This document shows, in pieces, positions 1 through 8,558 of a stretch of 37,229 nucleotides of DNA (positions are counted from its first letter, which is position 1; each line of letters starts with the position of its first letter). The stretch is from an uncultured Microcaldota archaeon (GTDB lineage Archaea > Micrarchaeota > Micrarchaeia > Norongarragalinales > Norongarragalinaceae), in NCBI GenBank assembly GCA_903893865.1, contig CAITNU010000073.1, positions 1 to 37,229 of the forward strand. The letters are read 5' to 3'. The notes beneath the pieces were generated by a model. That model ran no database searches. It was given only the letters and a program-made list of their open reading frames with translations, and had not been told where the DNA came from. A program made the translations under genes and the position numbers.

Positions 1-38
1 ATCTCGTGACTGGAGTTCAGACGTGTGCTCTCCGATCT
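1..38. other. Illumina adapter remnant at contig end
   Basis: Bases 6-38 match the Illumina TruSeq index-side (read 2) adapter, beginning GTGACTGGAGTTCAGACG and ending CCGATCT, with one T missing from the CTCTTCC stretch. The five bases before it may be index sequence. This is synthetic DNA left by incomplete trimming, not genome. The transketolase reading frame runs into it, so any translation beyond base 39 is meaningless. Confidence 0.95.
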
Positions 39-1563
39 GCTTCGTGACGACGGGCGTCGCCTCGCGCGCGAACCGCATCGCAGTCGGGCCAACGATTTCG
101 AATAAGCCAGCGTGCGTTGCTTTGTACGACTCGATTGCGTCGCAAGGAACGAGCACCGTCATGTTCGGAATAATGCTTGTTATCGTTATATCTTCTAAGG
201 CTTGGTGCGTCGCGCCGTCCGGGCCCACGCTTACTCCGCCGTGTCCGACAGCGATTTTCACGTTGAGGTTGCCGTAGCACACGGTCGTCCTCAGTTGGTC
301 CCAGTTTCTGCCAGTCGAAAAAACGCCGTAACTCCCGATTACGGGAATCTTGCCTTCCTTCGCGAGCCCTGCAGCGACAGTCGTCATATTCTGTTCGGCG
401 ATTCCCATGCTGAAAAAGCGGGGCTTGCGCTCATCGTGTTTCTTGCAGAAATCGAGAATGCAGATTGAGCCGGAAATGTCCGCGCCGAGGCACACGACTC
501 GCGGGTCGCTTCCCTCGCGGTCCAAGCACTCGCCGAAACCGAAGCGAGTCGGCTTCATTTCAGCGCGCATCGCGTGCTCGTGAGTCGGGTCGGGGTGCTG
601 ATTCCACCAAAACGGCCGCTCTTCAGGCAGAATGAGGTTTCCGTATTGTCGCGCGACGTGCGCGCGCAATTCTTTCGCGCGCCGCTCGATTTCGGGAGTG
701 TAAAGCGCTTCGAGTCCTAATTCTTTGAGTGCAGCTTTTGTTTGGTCTAGCGACTGCGCTTTCCCATGCCACTCGGCGAGGTTCTCCATAAACGAAACGC
801 CTTTACCTTTGATTGTTTTCGCGATTAACACCGTTGGCTTGCCTTTCGTCGCAGCAGCTTTCTCGAACGCGCGGAGAAGCGCTTCGAAATCGTGTCCGTC
901 GACTTCAATCGCGTGCCAACCGAAAGCGCGGTATTTCTCGGCGAGAGGCTCCACGTTCATGACTTCGCAAGTTTTGCCGTCGATTTGCAGTCCGTTGTCG
1001 TCGACTACGCCGCACAAGTTGTCGAGTTTGTAGTGCCCAGCAGCCATTACAGCCTCCCAAATGCTTCCCTCCTGCTGCTCGCCGTCACCCATAACGCAGT
1101 AGACGCGGTGCTTCGCTCCGTCGAGCCGCGCCGCAAGCGCGTCGCCCACGGCGATGCTTAAGCCTTGCCCGAGCGAGCCGCCGCTCATTTCGATTCCTTT
1201 GCATTTCTTCCAGTCGGGATGGCCTTGAAAAGGCGTTCCGAGAACGCGCAGTCCAACCGCGAAATCCTCGACAGGATAATAACCCGCAAGTCCGAGTAGT
1301 GCGTATTGCGCTGGGCACTTGTGTTGAGCGCTTAAAAACAATCGGTCGCGGTCGCTCCAACTCGGGTTTTTCGGGTCGTGACGCAAAACGTTGAAATAAA
1401 GCGTGGCGAGGTAATCCATCATCGACAGCGCGCCGCCCGGATGCCCCGAACCCGCGAAACCGATGGCGAGCAGCGTGTAAGCGCGGCCGCGCCGCGCAAC
1501 TTCGCGAATCTCGTCAGCTGAATACTTTTTTTCTTTGCCTGTTTTCGAGTCGATGATGCCCAC
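39..1563 (-). CDS. tkt: Transketolase, C-terminus cut off by contig end
   Basis: Thiamine-diphosphate enzyme that moves two-carbon ketol units between sugar phosphates in the non-oxidative pentose phosphate pathway; cytoplasmic. About 508 residues are present. The N-terminal TPP-binding domain shows GHPGG near residue 41 and the GDGEQQEG diphosphate/Mg site near 159. The pyrimidine-binding domain shows GPDGATHQALEDI near 440-455, then a match around RFAREATP. The C-terminal domain, roughly 100-150 residues, is missing. N-terminal and pyrimidine domains lie in one chain, unlike the split transketolases of many Archaea. I chose the GTG at 1561-1563 because AGAGGTG lies 8 nt upstream; a TTG further upstream is in frame but has no such site. 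With PRPP synthetase in the same window, it would supply ribose-5-phosphate for nucleotides. Confidence 0.93.
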
Positions 1564-1625
1564 TCGCGCAACACCTCTTTTGAACAACGAATTCGATTTG
1601 CGACGAAGAATGCAGGAAACAAGAG

Positions 1626-1667
1626 CGCCCAAGCGAAATTTGGGCGTTTGCAAAAACCGCTTTTAAC
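1626..1667 (-). promoter_or_regulatory. Transketolase promoter and leader hairpin
   Basis: On the minus strand a TATA-like GTTAAAAGC lies at 1667-1659, placing transcription start near 1637. A hairpin with a 7-bp perfect stem (CGCCCAA at 1626-1632, TTGGGCG at 1640-1646) and a 7-nt loop sits at the predicted start. The remaining sequence up to the HAD promoter holds no gene I can see. Confidence 0.35.
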
Positions 1668-1741
1668 CCACTCCGGCGAAGGCGTTGCCGCGCAGAGAAC
1701 GCGCGCCCCGCCGCGAAACGATTTGTTTTAATTCTCCGCGC

Positions 1742-1776
1742 TTTTAAATGCTTTTCTTAAAGACTAAATACGGTGA
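1742..1776 (+). promoter_or_regulatory. Promoter and Shine-Dalgarno of HAD gene
   Basis: The TATA-like CTTTTAAATG at 1741-1750 is followed 25-30 nt later by GGTGA (1772-1776), which is 7 nt before a TTG at 1784. An ATG at 1748 is in frame but lies inside the TATA box, so it is unlikely to be the start. Confidence 0.45.
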
Positions 1777-1783
1777 ACAACGT

Positions 1784-2563
1784 TTGACAAAAAACGCTTT
1801 CAAAGCGGTTGTATTCGATCTCGACAACACGCTCGTCGACTTCGCTCACATGAAAGAGCGCGCTTGCGACGCGGCAGTCCGCGCCATGCGCTCGCACGGC
1901 CTCAAAACGAGTTTCAGCAACGCGAAGCGCTCGCTTTTCGCGCTTTACTGCGAACACGGAATAGAAAACAAAGGCATCTTCCAAATCTTCTTAAAACGCG
2001 AACTCGGCGCAGTCGACTACAAGCTCCTCAGCAATGCGATAGTCGCTTACCGCCGAGAAGAAAACGATTACGTCGTCCCGTACCCGGGCACGCGAGAGAC
2101 GCTCGCTGTCCTCAAGAAAAAGAAAATCAAGCTTGCGGTGCTAACGGATGCGCCGCGGTTGCGCGCGTGGAACCGACTCGCCGCAATGGGGTTAACGCCT
2201 TACTTCGATTTCGTGCTTACGCTCGCGGAAACCAAGCGCAGAAAGCCGCACTCCGCGCCGTTCAACGCCGTCATGAAAAAAATGAAAAAACTCGAGAAAA
2301 TCGGGGCGCCCGACGCGCCGGCGCTGCAGCCTCACGAAATCCTTTTCGTCGGCGACTCGCCAGGGCGCGACATGGCCGGCGCCAAGCGCGCGGGAATGAA
2401 AACGTGCCTCGCCCGCTACGGAATGCGGGGTTGGAGCAAGCCTGTGTGGCGCGCTGTGCGGCGTTACTTCGTTGATGCGGTGGGCAAACCGAAAGCGAAG
2501 GAAAACCGCGTGCGGCCGGATTTCGTCATCGACGACGTGCGCGAGCTCGCGAAAATAGTGTGA
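1784..2563 (+). CDS. HAD-superfamily hydrolase
   Basis: Probable phosphatase or phosphoglycolate-phosphatase-like enzyme of the haloacid dehalogenase superfamily; substrate not assignable. Motif I is FDLDNTL, with the Asp nucleophile near residue 12 and the acid/base Asp two residues on. Motif II is the Thr of LTDAP, motif III the Lys of RKPHSAPF, and motif IV GDSPGRDM, which binds Mg. A helical cap lies between motifs I and II. I prefer the TTG at 1784 (259 residues) because GGTGA precedes it by 7 nt and FDLDN then sits at the usual distance from the N-terminus. Starting at the ATG at 1748 gives 271 residues. A small gene follows after 7 nt, suggesting cotranscription. Confidence 0.88.
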   Translation: MTKNAFKAVVFDLDNTLVDFAHMKERACDAAVRAMRSHGLKTSFSNAKRSLFALYCEHGIENKGIFQIFLKRELGAVDYKLLSNAIVAYRREENDYVVPYPGTRETLAVLKKKKIKLAVLTDAPRLRAWNRLAAMGLTPYFDFVLTLAETKRRKPHSAPFNAVMKKMKKLEKIGAPDAPALQPHEILFVGDSPGRDMAGAKRAGMKTCLARYGMRGWSKPVWRAVRRYFVDAVGKPKAKENRVRPDFVIDDVRELAKIV

Positions 2564-2570
2564 TTTTGAA

Positions 2571-2921
2571 ATGCCTTACAGAACCTATGAAAGAACCTAT
2601 GCCAACTATTTGTACTCGCAAGAGAAACGCAAACGATATTATTTTCTTTTAAGGCAAAGGTTGGAACAAACGGGAGCAAAAAAGATAGCCTTAGATGCGT
2701 TGGAAAGAAAGTTTTGGGAGCAGGCGGCTCATGGAGGTCGAGAATTTAGGAATGGTTCGCCTGCCTCAAGAGAGGAACTTGAAAAAATTTTGCGCGAAGA
2801 TATTCGCGAGTGCGCTCGAAACGGACACGAAGATGAGAGAAAATGTTTTGCTATTCCTGCGGCTGAATTGCTAAGCGCGATGAAAAAGGCGGGGCTTTTA
2901 AAAAGACGGAATCCTGTCTAA
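2571..2921 (+). CDS. Small basic protein of unknown function
   Basis: I do not recognise this 116-residue protein. It is charged and mostly helical in appearance, opening with repeated Tyr/Arg-rich segments (MPYRTYERTYANYLYSQ), and has no signal peptide or membrane segment. The gene starts 7 nt after the HAD stop and ends 3 nt before the next ATG, so it probably belongs to the same transcript. Base use is visibly richer in A and T than the flanking genes, with AAA/AGA favoured over the CGC common around it, which could mean later acquisition. There is no clear Shine-Dalgarno before the ATG. Confidence 0.6.
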   Translation: MPYRTYERTYANYLYSQEKRKRYYFLLRQRLEQTGAKKIALDALERKFWEQAAHGGREFRNGSPASREELEKILREDIRECARNGHEDERKCFAIPAAELLSAMKKAGLLKRRNPV

Positions 2922-2924
2922 GTC

Positions 2925-3458
2925 ATGCGTTCGGAATACTTGATGCAAGCCGCGATTGCGGTGACGCTCGCGAGCTTGTTCCTGCCGCAGTTGAAGGAAC
3001 CTCCATTCGTTTACCTCGCGTCCTTCTTCCTCGTGCAACCGCTTTACATGCTGGTTTTCTTCTTCATTTTCGTTGTGCTTTTGCGCGGCGTGGAAGAAGA
3101 AGTCGGCGAAACTGACTATTTCATAATCTATTTCGTAGGCGTCTTGCTCGGAAACCTGGGTTTGCTCACGCTCGGAACAGGAAACGCTTTGCCGACGACT
3201 GGCGCGTTAGGCGGGTTGTTCGCCGTCGCAGGCGTATTCATAGCCAAGCACCCTTACGAACTCTTCACGTACGAACTCCTTTACCCGATGCCCGCGATCT
3301 TGTGTCTCATTGCGATAGTTTTCATCAATTTTTTCACTCCCGATATGCGTTTCGACTATCTCCCACTGCTTTTCGGAGTCGCGGCTGGATACGCCATTAA
3401 CAAGAGAAACGCGGGCCGGGGTTACGGCGCGTACTCTTCCTCTCAAGGATACCGCTGA
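2925..3458 (+). CDS. Rhomboid-like membrane protein without catalytic residues
   Basis: A 177-residue polytopic membrane protein with about five or six hydrophobic segments. The stretch VEEEVGETDYFIIYFVG followed by GALGGLFAVAGVF and KHP resembles the rhomboid core, where GxSGxxxG carries the catalytic Ser before a conserved Pro. Here the Ser position is Leu95 (GALG, residues 93-96). The last helix (LPLLFGVAAGYAI) has no His where the catalytic His is expected. If the fold call is right, this is a non-proteolytic member, like the pseudoproteases iRhom and derlin. It may form an operon with the two upstream genes; a GCTTTTAAAAAG box near 2892-2903 could also give it its own leaderless promoter. 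Alternative: an unrelated small membrane protein. Confidence 0.6.
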   Translation: MRSEYLMQAAIAVTLASLFLPQLKEPPFVYLASFFLVQPLYMLVFFFIFVVLLRGVEEEVGETDYFIIYFVGVLLGNLGLLTLGTGNALPTTGALGGLFAVAGVFIAKHPYELFTYELLYPMPAILCLIAIVFINFFTPDMRFDYLPLLFGVAAGYAINKRNAGRGYGAYSSSQGYR

Positions 3459-3516
3459 TGCGCGTGTCGATACGCGTGCTGAAACTTTAACAAGAACCGA
3501 AAAACGGCTTGAAAAA

Positions 3517-3577
3517 GTTTTTAAACTCGCCGCGCTTTACTAAAACCCTTTCTTATTCAAGACTATTCAAGAGGTGG
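3517..3577 (+). promoter_or_regulatory. adk promoter and ribosome binding site
   Basis: A TATA-like GTTTTTAAAC lies at 3517-3526, giving a predicted start near 3550. The strong Shine-Dalgarno GAGGTGG (3571-3577) lies 10 nt before the ATG at 3588. The rest of the gap after 3458 holds no other gene. Confidence 0.5.
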
Positions 3578-3587
3578 ATGAAAGTTC

Positions 3588-4256
3588 ATGGCAAAACAGA
3601 AACCGCAGAAACCCATTCGCGTTATAATGCTCGGAGCGCCCGGCAGCGGGAAAGGAACGATTTCGAAAAAGCTTCTCGCCGCGCACGGCGGAAACCACGT
3701 TTCAACGGGCGACATGCTGCGGCAAGCGGTTGCCGCGGCTACGCCGCTCGGGCTCGACGCGAAGCGCTTCATGGATAACGGCGAACTAGTGCCCGACGCA
3801 GTCGTCAACGGCTTGATTGCGGAGTGGCTCGACGCGCACCGCAGTGAAGGATTCATTTTCGACGGTTATCCACGCACTGTTCCGCAAGCTGATGCGCTCG
3901 GCGCGATGCTCACGCAACGAGGAATCAAAATCGACCTCGTCGCGAACCTCGCGGTTCCAAACGACGTTATAATCCGGAGGCTGACGTCGCGCCGCTCGTG
4001 CAGCAAGTGCGGGCAGCCGTTCAACCTCGAGTTCATGCCGCCGCGCGTCGCGGGCGTTTGCGACAAGTGCGGCGGCGACTTGGTGCAACGCGAGGACGAG
4101 AAGCCAGACGTCGTCAAAAAGCGGCTCGCGGTTTACGAGAAGCAAACGAAGCCGCTCGCCGATTATTACGCCGCGCGCAAAATGCTGCGCAACTTCGCTA
4201 GCGAGTCGAGCGAAACGACGGTAGCGGAAATCGAAGCTGCGCTCGCAAAAAAGTAA
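3588..4256 (+). CDS. adk: Adenylate kinase with zinc-binding LID
   Basis: Catalyses ATP + AMP = 2 ADP in the cytoplasm. The P-loop GAPGSGKGT is at about residues 16-24, the AMP-binding STGDMLR at 39-45, and FDGYPRT at 91-97. The LID domain (138-161) contains two CxxC pairs, Cys138/Cys141 and Cys158/Cys161, the zinc-binding form of the long-type kinase. At 222 residues it has the normal length. This is the Adk family typical of Bacteria and some Archaea, not the trimeric AdkA of methanogens. It has its own promoter and an excellent GAGGTGG site. It converges on infB, with only 17 nt between the stops. Confidence 0.96.
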   Translation: MAKQKPQKPIRVIMLGAPGSGKGTISKKLLAAHGGNHVSTGDMLRQAVAAATPLGLDAKRFMDNGELVPDAVVNGLIAEWLDAHRSEGFIFDGYPRTVPQADALGAMLTQRGIKIDLVANLAVPNDVIIRRLTSRRSCSKCGQPFNLEFMPPRVAGVCDKCGGDLVQREDEKPDVVKKRLAVYEKQTKPLADYYAARKMLRNFASESSETTVAEIEAALAKK

Positions 4257-4273
4257 TTCGGCAATCGGTCTAA

Positions 4274-6040
4274 TTAGAAAACCGAGTAGCCTTTGATTTT
4301 CTTGATTTGGCTGAGGAGTTCGCGTTCCCCGTCGCTCAACGATTTGGCGTACTTAGCTTCAATCGCGGCAACGTCTTCCTTTGACGGAGACGAAAGCAAA
4401 ACCTGCTTCTCGCAAATCTGGCGGCCGAAAAACGGTTCGGGAATGCTTATCGCGAGCTGATCGCCTTTCTTCGCTTCGTCAACGCTCTCCTTGTTGCGCT
4501 GAATGCTTTTGATTGCGCCGACCGGCTTGCCGTCCTCGGTCATTAACGGGTAATCCTTGCGTATTCGTCCCTCGAGGACTTCGATGCCGATTATGCACGG
4601 GTTGCTCACGCGGAAGCAACAGCCTTGCATTATCAAGATTTTGGCGGGGAGCACGAGATTCTGAAACGCCTCGCGGCGCTCGCCTTCGACTTCGGCGTCG
4701 CGCCACCGCTTGTAACCGTCGATGAGGTTGTAAATGATTTTCTCGTCGAAAACCTTGACGTGCGCCGCCTCCGCTTCGCTCGCCGCGTCGTCGGCCACGG
4801 GAACGTTGAAAGCGAAGATTACGCCGACGAGCTTGTTCTTATCGCGCATCGCAATCGCGTCAGCCACGTCGCGCCTGCTCACCGCGCCTATCGCGGTCCG
4901 CTTAACCGGAATTTTCTCGGCTGCGAAAAGCCGCGTAATCGCTTCTATGCTGCCGAGAGCGTCAGCCTTGATTAAAACGCCTTTGTCCTGCGTTTCAAAC
5001 AAAATTTGCTTGAGTTCTTCCTCGAGCGCTTCGCTCGCTTGGTGCGCTTCCTCTTGCGTGCGAACGACGAAGAGGCTGCTGCCTCCAATCGCGTCTTCCG
5101 CCTGCTCGCAAGCGATTTTGACTCCAGTCGCCGCGCGCACTTCATCCACGCTCTTGAATTTCTCGCGCGGGTCACGCATTTCGTCTAGGGGTTTCGGCTC
5201 GAGCAACGCCTTGACTTTCGAAGTAGCGGGACCGCTGAGAGTGTTGAACGCGATTTCGTCACCCTGCCGCAGCGAGCCGTCGTAGAGAATCACGTCAAGC
5301 GTTTTTCCGAGCCCGCGTTCCTCGCGCACTTCGAGTATCGCGCCTTTCCCGCTTTCGTCCTCGCTCGTAGTCAGAGTTTTCTCCATGAAGCGCTGCGCGA
5401 GTCCCGCGACGAAGAGCAATAGCTCTTGCAGTCCTTCACGCGTTTTCGCGCTGACGGGAACAATCGCGACTTGCTTCGTGAAATCCGCGACTCGGTCGAA
5501 CCGCTCCGCCTGGAAACCGTAGTTGTAAAGCGCGCCTATGAGCTGGTAAGTTTTTTCATCCAAGCGCTCGACGACGTCCGTCCGCTGTTTTTTGACGCTG
5601 TCCGCGAAACAGGCGCCTCGCTGAGGCAGCCAGCCGTTGAGCGCATCGATTTTGTTGAACGCGACGATGAATGGCGTCTTGTACTCGCGCAGAATTTCGA
5701 TTGCTTCGATAGTCTGCGCTTCAATTCCTTTCGTGCAGTCGATGACGAGAATCGCGATGTCCGCGATGCTTCCGCCGCGCTTGCGCAGATTCGTAAACGC
5801 CTCGTGCCCCGGCGTGTCGATGAAGAGAAGTCCCGGAATCGTTAGTTTGATGCGCATTCGATCGAGCATGGAACCGCAACTGGCGTCAAGCAAGTCGCGC
5901 GGAAAAATGCTTGCGCCGATGGCCTGCGTTATGCCGCCGTGCTCGCGCTTCGCCACGCCGGTCTCGCGTATGGCGTCGAGAATGCTGGTTTTGCCGTGGT
6001 CGACGTGACCGAGAACGCACACGATTGGTTGGCGCAACAT
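4274..6040 (-). CDS. infB: Translation initiation factor aIF5B/IF-2
   Basis: GTPase that promotes ribosomal subunit joining and initiator tRNA placement. G1 is GHVDHGKT at residues 11-18, G2 lies around EHGGITQAIGAS, G3 is DTPGHEAF and G4 NKID. Domain II, the central domain and the C-terminal domain IV follow. The length (588 residues) fits the archaeal factor, which lacks the long bacterial N-terminal extension. I take the ATG at 6038-6040 (MLRQPIVCV), matching the family's usual beginning; a GTG three codons earlier (6049) is possible. A GTGAGG lies immediately upstream, although close to the ATG. It follows the secretion ATPase after about 140 nt on the same strand. Confidence 0.96.
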   Translation of the reverse strand: MLRQPIVCVLGHVDHGKTSILDAIRETGVAKREHGGITQAIGASIFPRDLLDASCGSMLDRMRIKLTIPGLLFIDTPGHEAFTNLRKRGGSIADIAILVIDCTKGIEAQTIEAIEILREYKTPFIVAFNKIDALNGWLPQRGACFADSVKKQRTDVVERLDEKTYQLIGALYNYGFQAERFDRVADFTKQVAIVPVSAKTREGLQELLLFVAGLAQRFMEKTLTTSEDESGKGAILEVREERGLGKTLDVILYDGSLRQGDEIAFNTLSGPATSKVKALLEPKPLDEMRDPREKFKSVDEVRAATGVKIACEQAEDAIGGSSLFVVRTQEEAHQASEALEEELKQILFETQDKGVLIKADALGSIEAITRLFAAEKIPVKRTAIGAVSRRDVADAIAMRDKNKLVGVIFAFNVPVADDAASEAEAAHVKVFDEKIIYNLIDGYKRWRDAEVEGERREAFQNLVLPAKILIMQGCCFRVSNPCIIGIEVLEGRIRKDYPLMTEDGKPVGAIKSIQRNKESVDEAKKGDQLAISIPEPFFGRQICEKQVLLSSPSKEDVAAIEAKYAKSLSDGERELLSQIKKIKGYSVF

Positions 6041-6120
6041 AATCCTCACTTTGAAGCTTGCAATCGAGTCGGAATCTTCGAGAATAGAATCGTCGAGAGT
6101 AATTAGTGACTGGCGGGGTT

Positions 6121-6130
6121 AATAATTTTA
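6121..6130 (-). promoter_or_regulatory. Possible infB TATA box
   Basis: The minus strand reads TAAAATTATT here, about 80-90 nt before the infB start, inside the 140-nt gap after the ATPase gene. The box is weaker than others in this window. Readthrough from the ATPase gene is the alternative. Confidence 0.3.
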
Positions 6131-6180
6131 GGTTTTGAATAGTTTAGAGTTACTTGAGTTTTGGGTTCGTTAGAATTCGT

Positions 6181-8448
6181 TTAAGTTCTGGCTTTCGCTG
6201 CTGCGACGGCGTCCTTCACGAGTTCCTTGTTCACCCATTCGCGCCACTCCGCAAGCAACCGCTGATGCTCCACCGCACCGACTTCCTCGCGCATACGCTC
6301 AGCCATCAACGCGTACTTGTTGTGCGCGCGAACGCTGTGCTCCGCCTCGAGAATCAACGGCAAATCGAGCTTGCGCTTGACGTCCACGAGGTATTGCTTC
6401 GCGTCTCCGCGCGCCTTAATTTCCCGCCAAACGTCTTCGTAACCCAAGCCGCGCGTGCGTTTTACGCGTTCCAGCCACTCGCTCGACTTCTTGATTTCCT
6501 CTTCGTAAAGATCAAGCGCGTCCTTGTTAGCGTCGAAATCCTCCCACTCGAGAAAGCCGTTTTCTTTGCCGGGGTCGGTTTCCCAATGCTTCTTGACTTC
6601 AGTCACTTCGATGAGCCGGCGATTGCGCTTGAGCGAGCCTTTAAAGCGAATTGGCGCGCTCACAACCGCGAAATCCGTTGCTTTGAAACTCGTCGTCGGC
6701 ACCCCGAGGTCGTTCACGACTCTGTCCCAAATGCTGTAAGCGCTTTCACCGTGAATCGTCCCCATGACGACGTTCCCGACCGCGCCCACACGCATTGCTT
6801 CGTAAAGCGCCTTCGCTTCAGTCGAACGCACTTCGCCTACTACGAGCACCGAATCGCCTAAGCGCAGCGCGGTGCGCAGCGCGTCCTCGGCGCTTACTTC
6901 CGTTTCGCTTATTCCGCCGAGCGGGGGACGCGTTTTGAGCCGTTGAATGTTGAATCCGAGCTTTTTCATTTGCGGAACGGGAATTTCTTGAGTGTCCTCC
7001 TGCACGATGATGCGTAGATTCTGAGGGATTTCAAGCATCATGGCTTGCAGCATGCTCGTCTTGCCGGAGCCGCGCGAGCCGACTATAAGCATGCTCGCCT
7101 GCGCGTCGACGAAGAAAGACAGAAGTCCTGCGGTGAGCGAGTCGAACATTTTGTTTTCCACGAATTGCGCGAGAGTCCAAGGAGTTTCCTTGTGCAAACG
7201 GAAGACGAGCGCCGTGCCGTCCACGGCGAGCGGCCTGCCGATAACGCAAATGCGCGTTTGCAAGTCGGCAAGATCGAAGTCGAGTATTGGATGCGCTTGG
7301 TCGAACGGTCTGCCGCTGAGCGCGCGAAAACGCGAGACTATGCTCTTCGCTTCGTCTTCGGTGAAAATCACGTTCGTCTGGCATTGCCCGTATTTGCTGT
7401 GCACGAGGTAAACCGGTTTTTCTCCGAGCGGCGAATCGATGTAAACGTCCGTCAAGCGGCGATCGCTTAGAAAGAGTTCAAGAATGCCGTAACCGATGGT
7501 GTAACGCGAAACGATCGTCGCAAGCTCGTCCTTCTCTTCCACGCTGAGTGCGATGTTGTTCTGCAACGCGAGGTCCGCTATCGTGGCGACGTATATCTTC
7601 TGAAAATATTTGCGTGCTTGCGAAATGTTCATGAACTCGACGTGCTCGGGACGGTGCGCCGCAACGACTTCCTTGGTTTTCTCGAGCAAAAAGTATTTTT
7701 CGGGCGGCATCGCGTACTCGGGCGGGTTGATGAAGTACAAATATTCGAGTTTGTCGGGATGCTTGTAAATGCGCACTTCGCTGCCCATGACTTCGTACTG
7801 GTCGACGAGTTCGAGGTTTTCAGCGAGATTAAAGAAAATGCGGGAGCCGATGAACGACGGTTTTATCGCGACTTCGAAGAACGAGTGGTAAGCCGTGCGG
7901 CCGCTCGGGATTTCGCCGAGTTGCGACAAGTACGATTTCATTCGCTGGATTAACTGCGCTTTCTCGAAGCCTTCGCGCATGAACTGTAACGTTCCTAAAT
8001 AAATCTTTAAATCCTCGGCTCGGTCCGCGCCGAGAGACGGAATAGTCGAAATAGCGGTCTTTATTTCGCGAATAAGCATGAGGTAAGCGCGAAACGGATC
8101 GCCCGCAGTCGCCCCTAAAATCTGCAGCACCGCGTCGTGCCTCTGGGCGAGAGTGCGCGAATCAGTCGTCGTTCCCAAGTGCGCGGGACTCCATACGGTA
8201 TCAACTTCGAAGCGCGTTATGAGGTCGGCGATTTCCTTGAGTAGGCGCGTTTGTTCGGCGTCGTAAATGCGTTCGTAGTATTCGCTTAAAACGACTTCGT
8301 CTACGTCGACTTCGCGCAGTTTTTCAATGACGTCGCGCATCGCTTGCTCGTAGACGGCGATATCCGCTCCGTAAGGCGCGCCGCGCATGTCGACGACGAG
8401 GATTTTTTTCTCGCCTTCCTGGCGCACAGCGCTTTGCCCGTAAACCAT
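6181..8448 (-). CDS. Type II/IV secretion system ATPase (archaeal pilus type)
   Basis: A 755-residue hexameric motor of the VirB11/PilT/ArlI superfamily, expected on the cytoplasmic face of a type IV pilus or secretion apparatus. Visible motifs: Walker A GSRGSGKTS near residues 456-464, Asp box EDTQEIPVP, Walker B LVVGEVRSTEA with its Glu, and His box MGTIHGES. A long N-terminal region (about 300 residues) precedes the core. About 150 residues rich in charged helix follow it, more than in ArlI. The ATG has GGAG about 11 nt upstream. No membrane-platform protein (TadC/ArlJ type) or obvious pilin lies beside it, so its apparatus must be encoded elsewhere. It could power export of pilins or a surface filament; the specific system is not identifiable. 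Confidence 0.92.
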   Translation of the reverse strand: MVYGQSAVRQEGEKKILVVDMRGAPYGADIAVYEQAMRDVIEKLREVDVDEVVLSEYYERIYDAEQTRLLKEIADLITRFEVDTVWSPAHLGTTTDSRTLAQRHDAVLQILGATAGDPFRAYLMLIREIKTAISTIPSLGADRAEDLKIYLGTLQFMREGFEKAQLIQRMKSYLSQLGEIPSGRTAYHSFFEVAIKPSFIGSRIFFNLAENLELVDQYEVMGSEVRIYKHPDKLEYLYFINPPEYAMPPEKYFLLEKTKEVVAAHRPEHVEFMNISQARKYFQKIYVATIADLALQNNIALSVEEKDELATIVSRYTIGYGILELFLSDRRLTDVYIDSPLGEKPVYLVHSKYGQCQTNVIFTEDEAKSIVSRFRALSGRPFDQAHPILDFDLADLQTRICVIGRPLAVDGTALVFRLHKETPWTLAQFVENKMFDSLTAGLLSFFVDAQASMLIVGSRGSGKTSMLQAMMLEIPQNLRIIVQEDTQEIPVPQMKKLGFNIQRLKTRPPLGGISETEVSAEDALRTALRLGDSVLVVGEVRSTEAKALYEAMRVGAVGNVVMGTIHGESAYSIWDRVVNDLGVPTTSFKATDFAVVSAPIRFKGSLKRNRRLIEVTEVKKHWETDPGKENGFLEWEDFDANKDALDLYEEEIKKSSEWLERVKRTRGLGYEDVWREIKARGDAKQYLVDVKRKLDLPLILEAEHSVRAHNKYALMAERMREEVGAVEHQRLLAEWREWVNKELVKDAVAAAKART

Positions 8449-8504
8449 TTTCGTCCAGTCTCCGCTTTTAATTTCCAGCGTGCAATCGGCTTACGCTTCA
8501 AGCG

Positions 8505-8514
8505 AATTTAAACC
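8505..8514 (-). promoter_or_regulatory. TATA box of secretion ATPase gene
   Basis: The minus strand reads GGTTTAAATT, predicting a start near 8480 and a leader of about 30 nt before the ATG at 8448. It lies in the 110-nt gap after the phosphoribosyltransferase gene. Confidence 0.5.
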
Positions 8515-8558
8515 CGACGAGTTAGGGGACGCGGATATTTTTCCCACGGAAATTGAAA

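Noticed and set aside
3509-3778. Plus-strand 89-codon open frame across the adk start
   Set aside because: Out of frame with adk, beginning inside its TATA box; adk has strong motifs and a good ribosome site.
6154-6861. Plus-strand open frame of 235 codons opposite the secretion ATPase
   Set aside because: It overlaps the real gene's C-terminus and shows no recognisable protein features; a codon-bias shadow.
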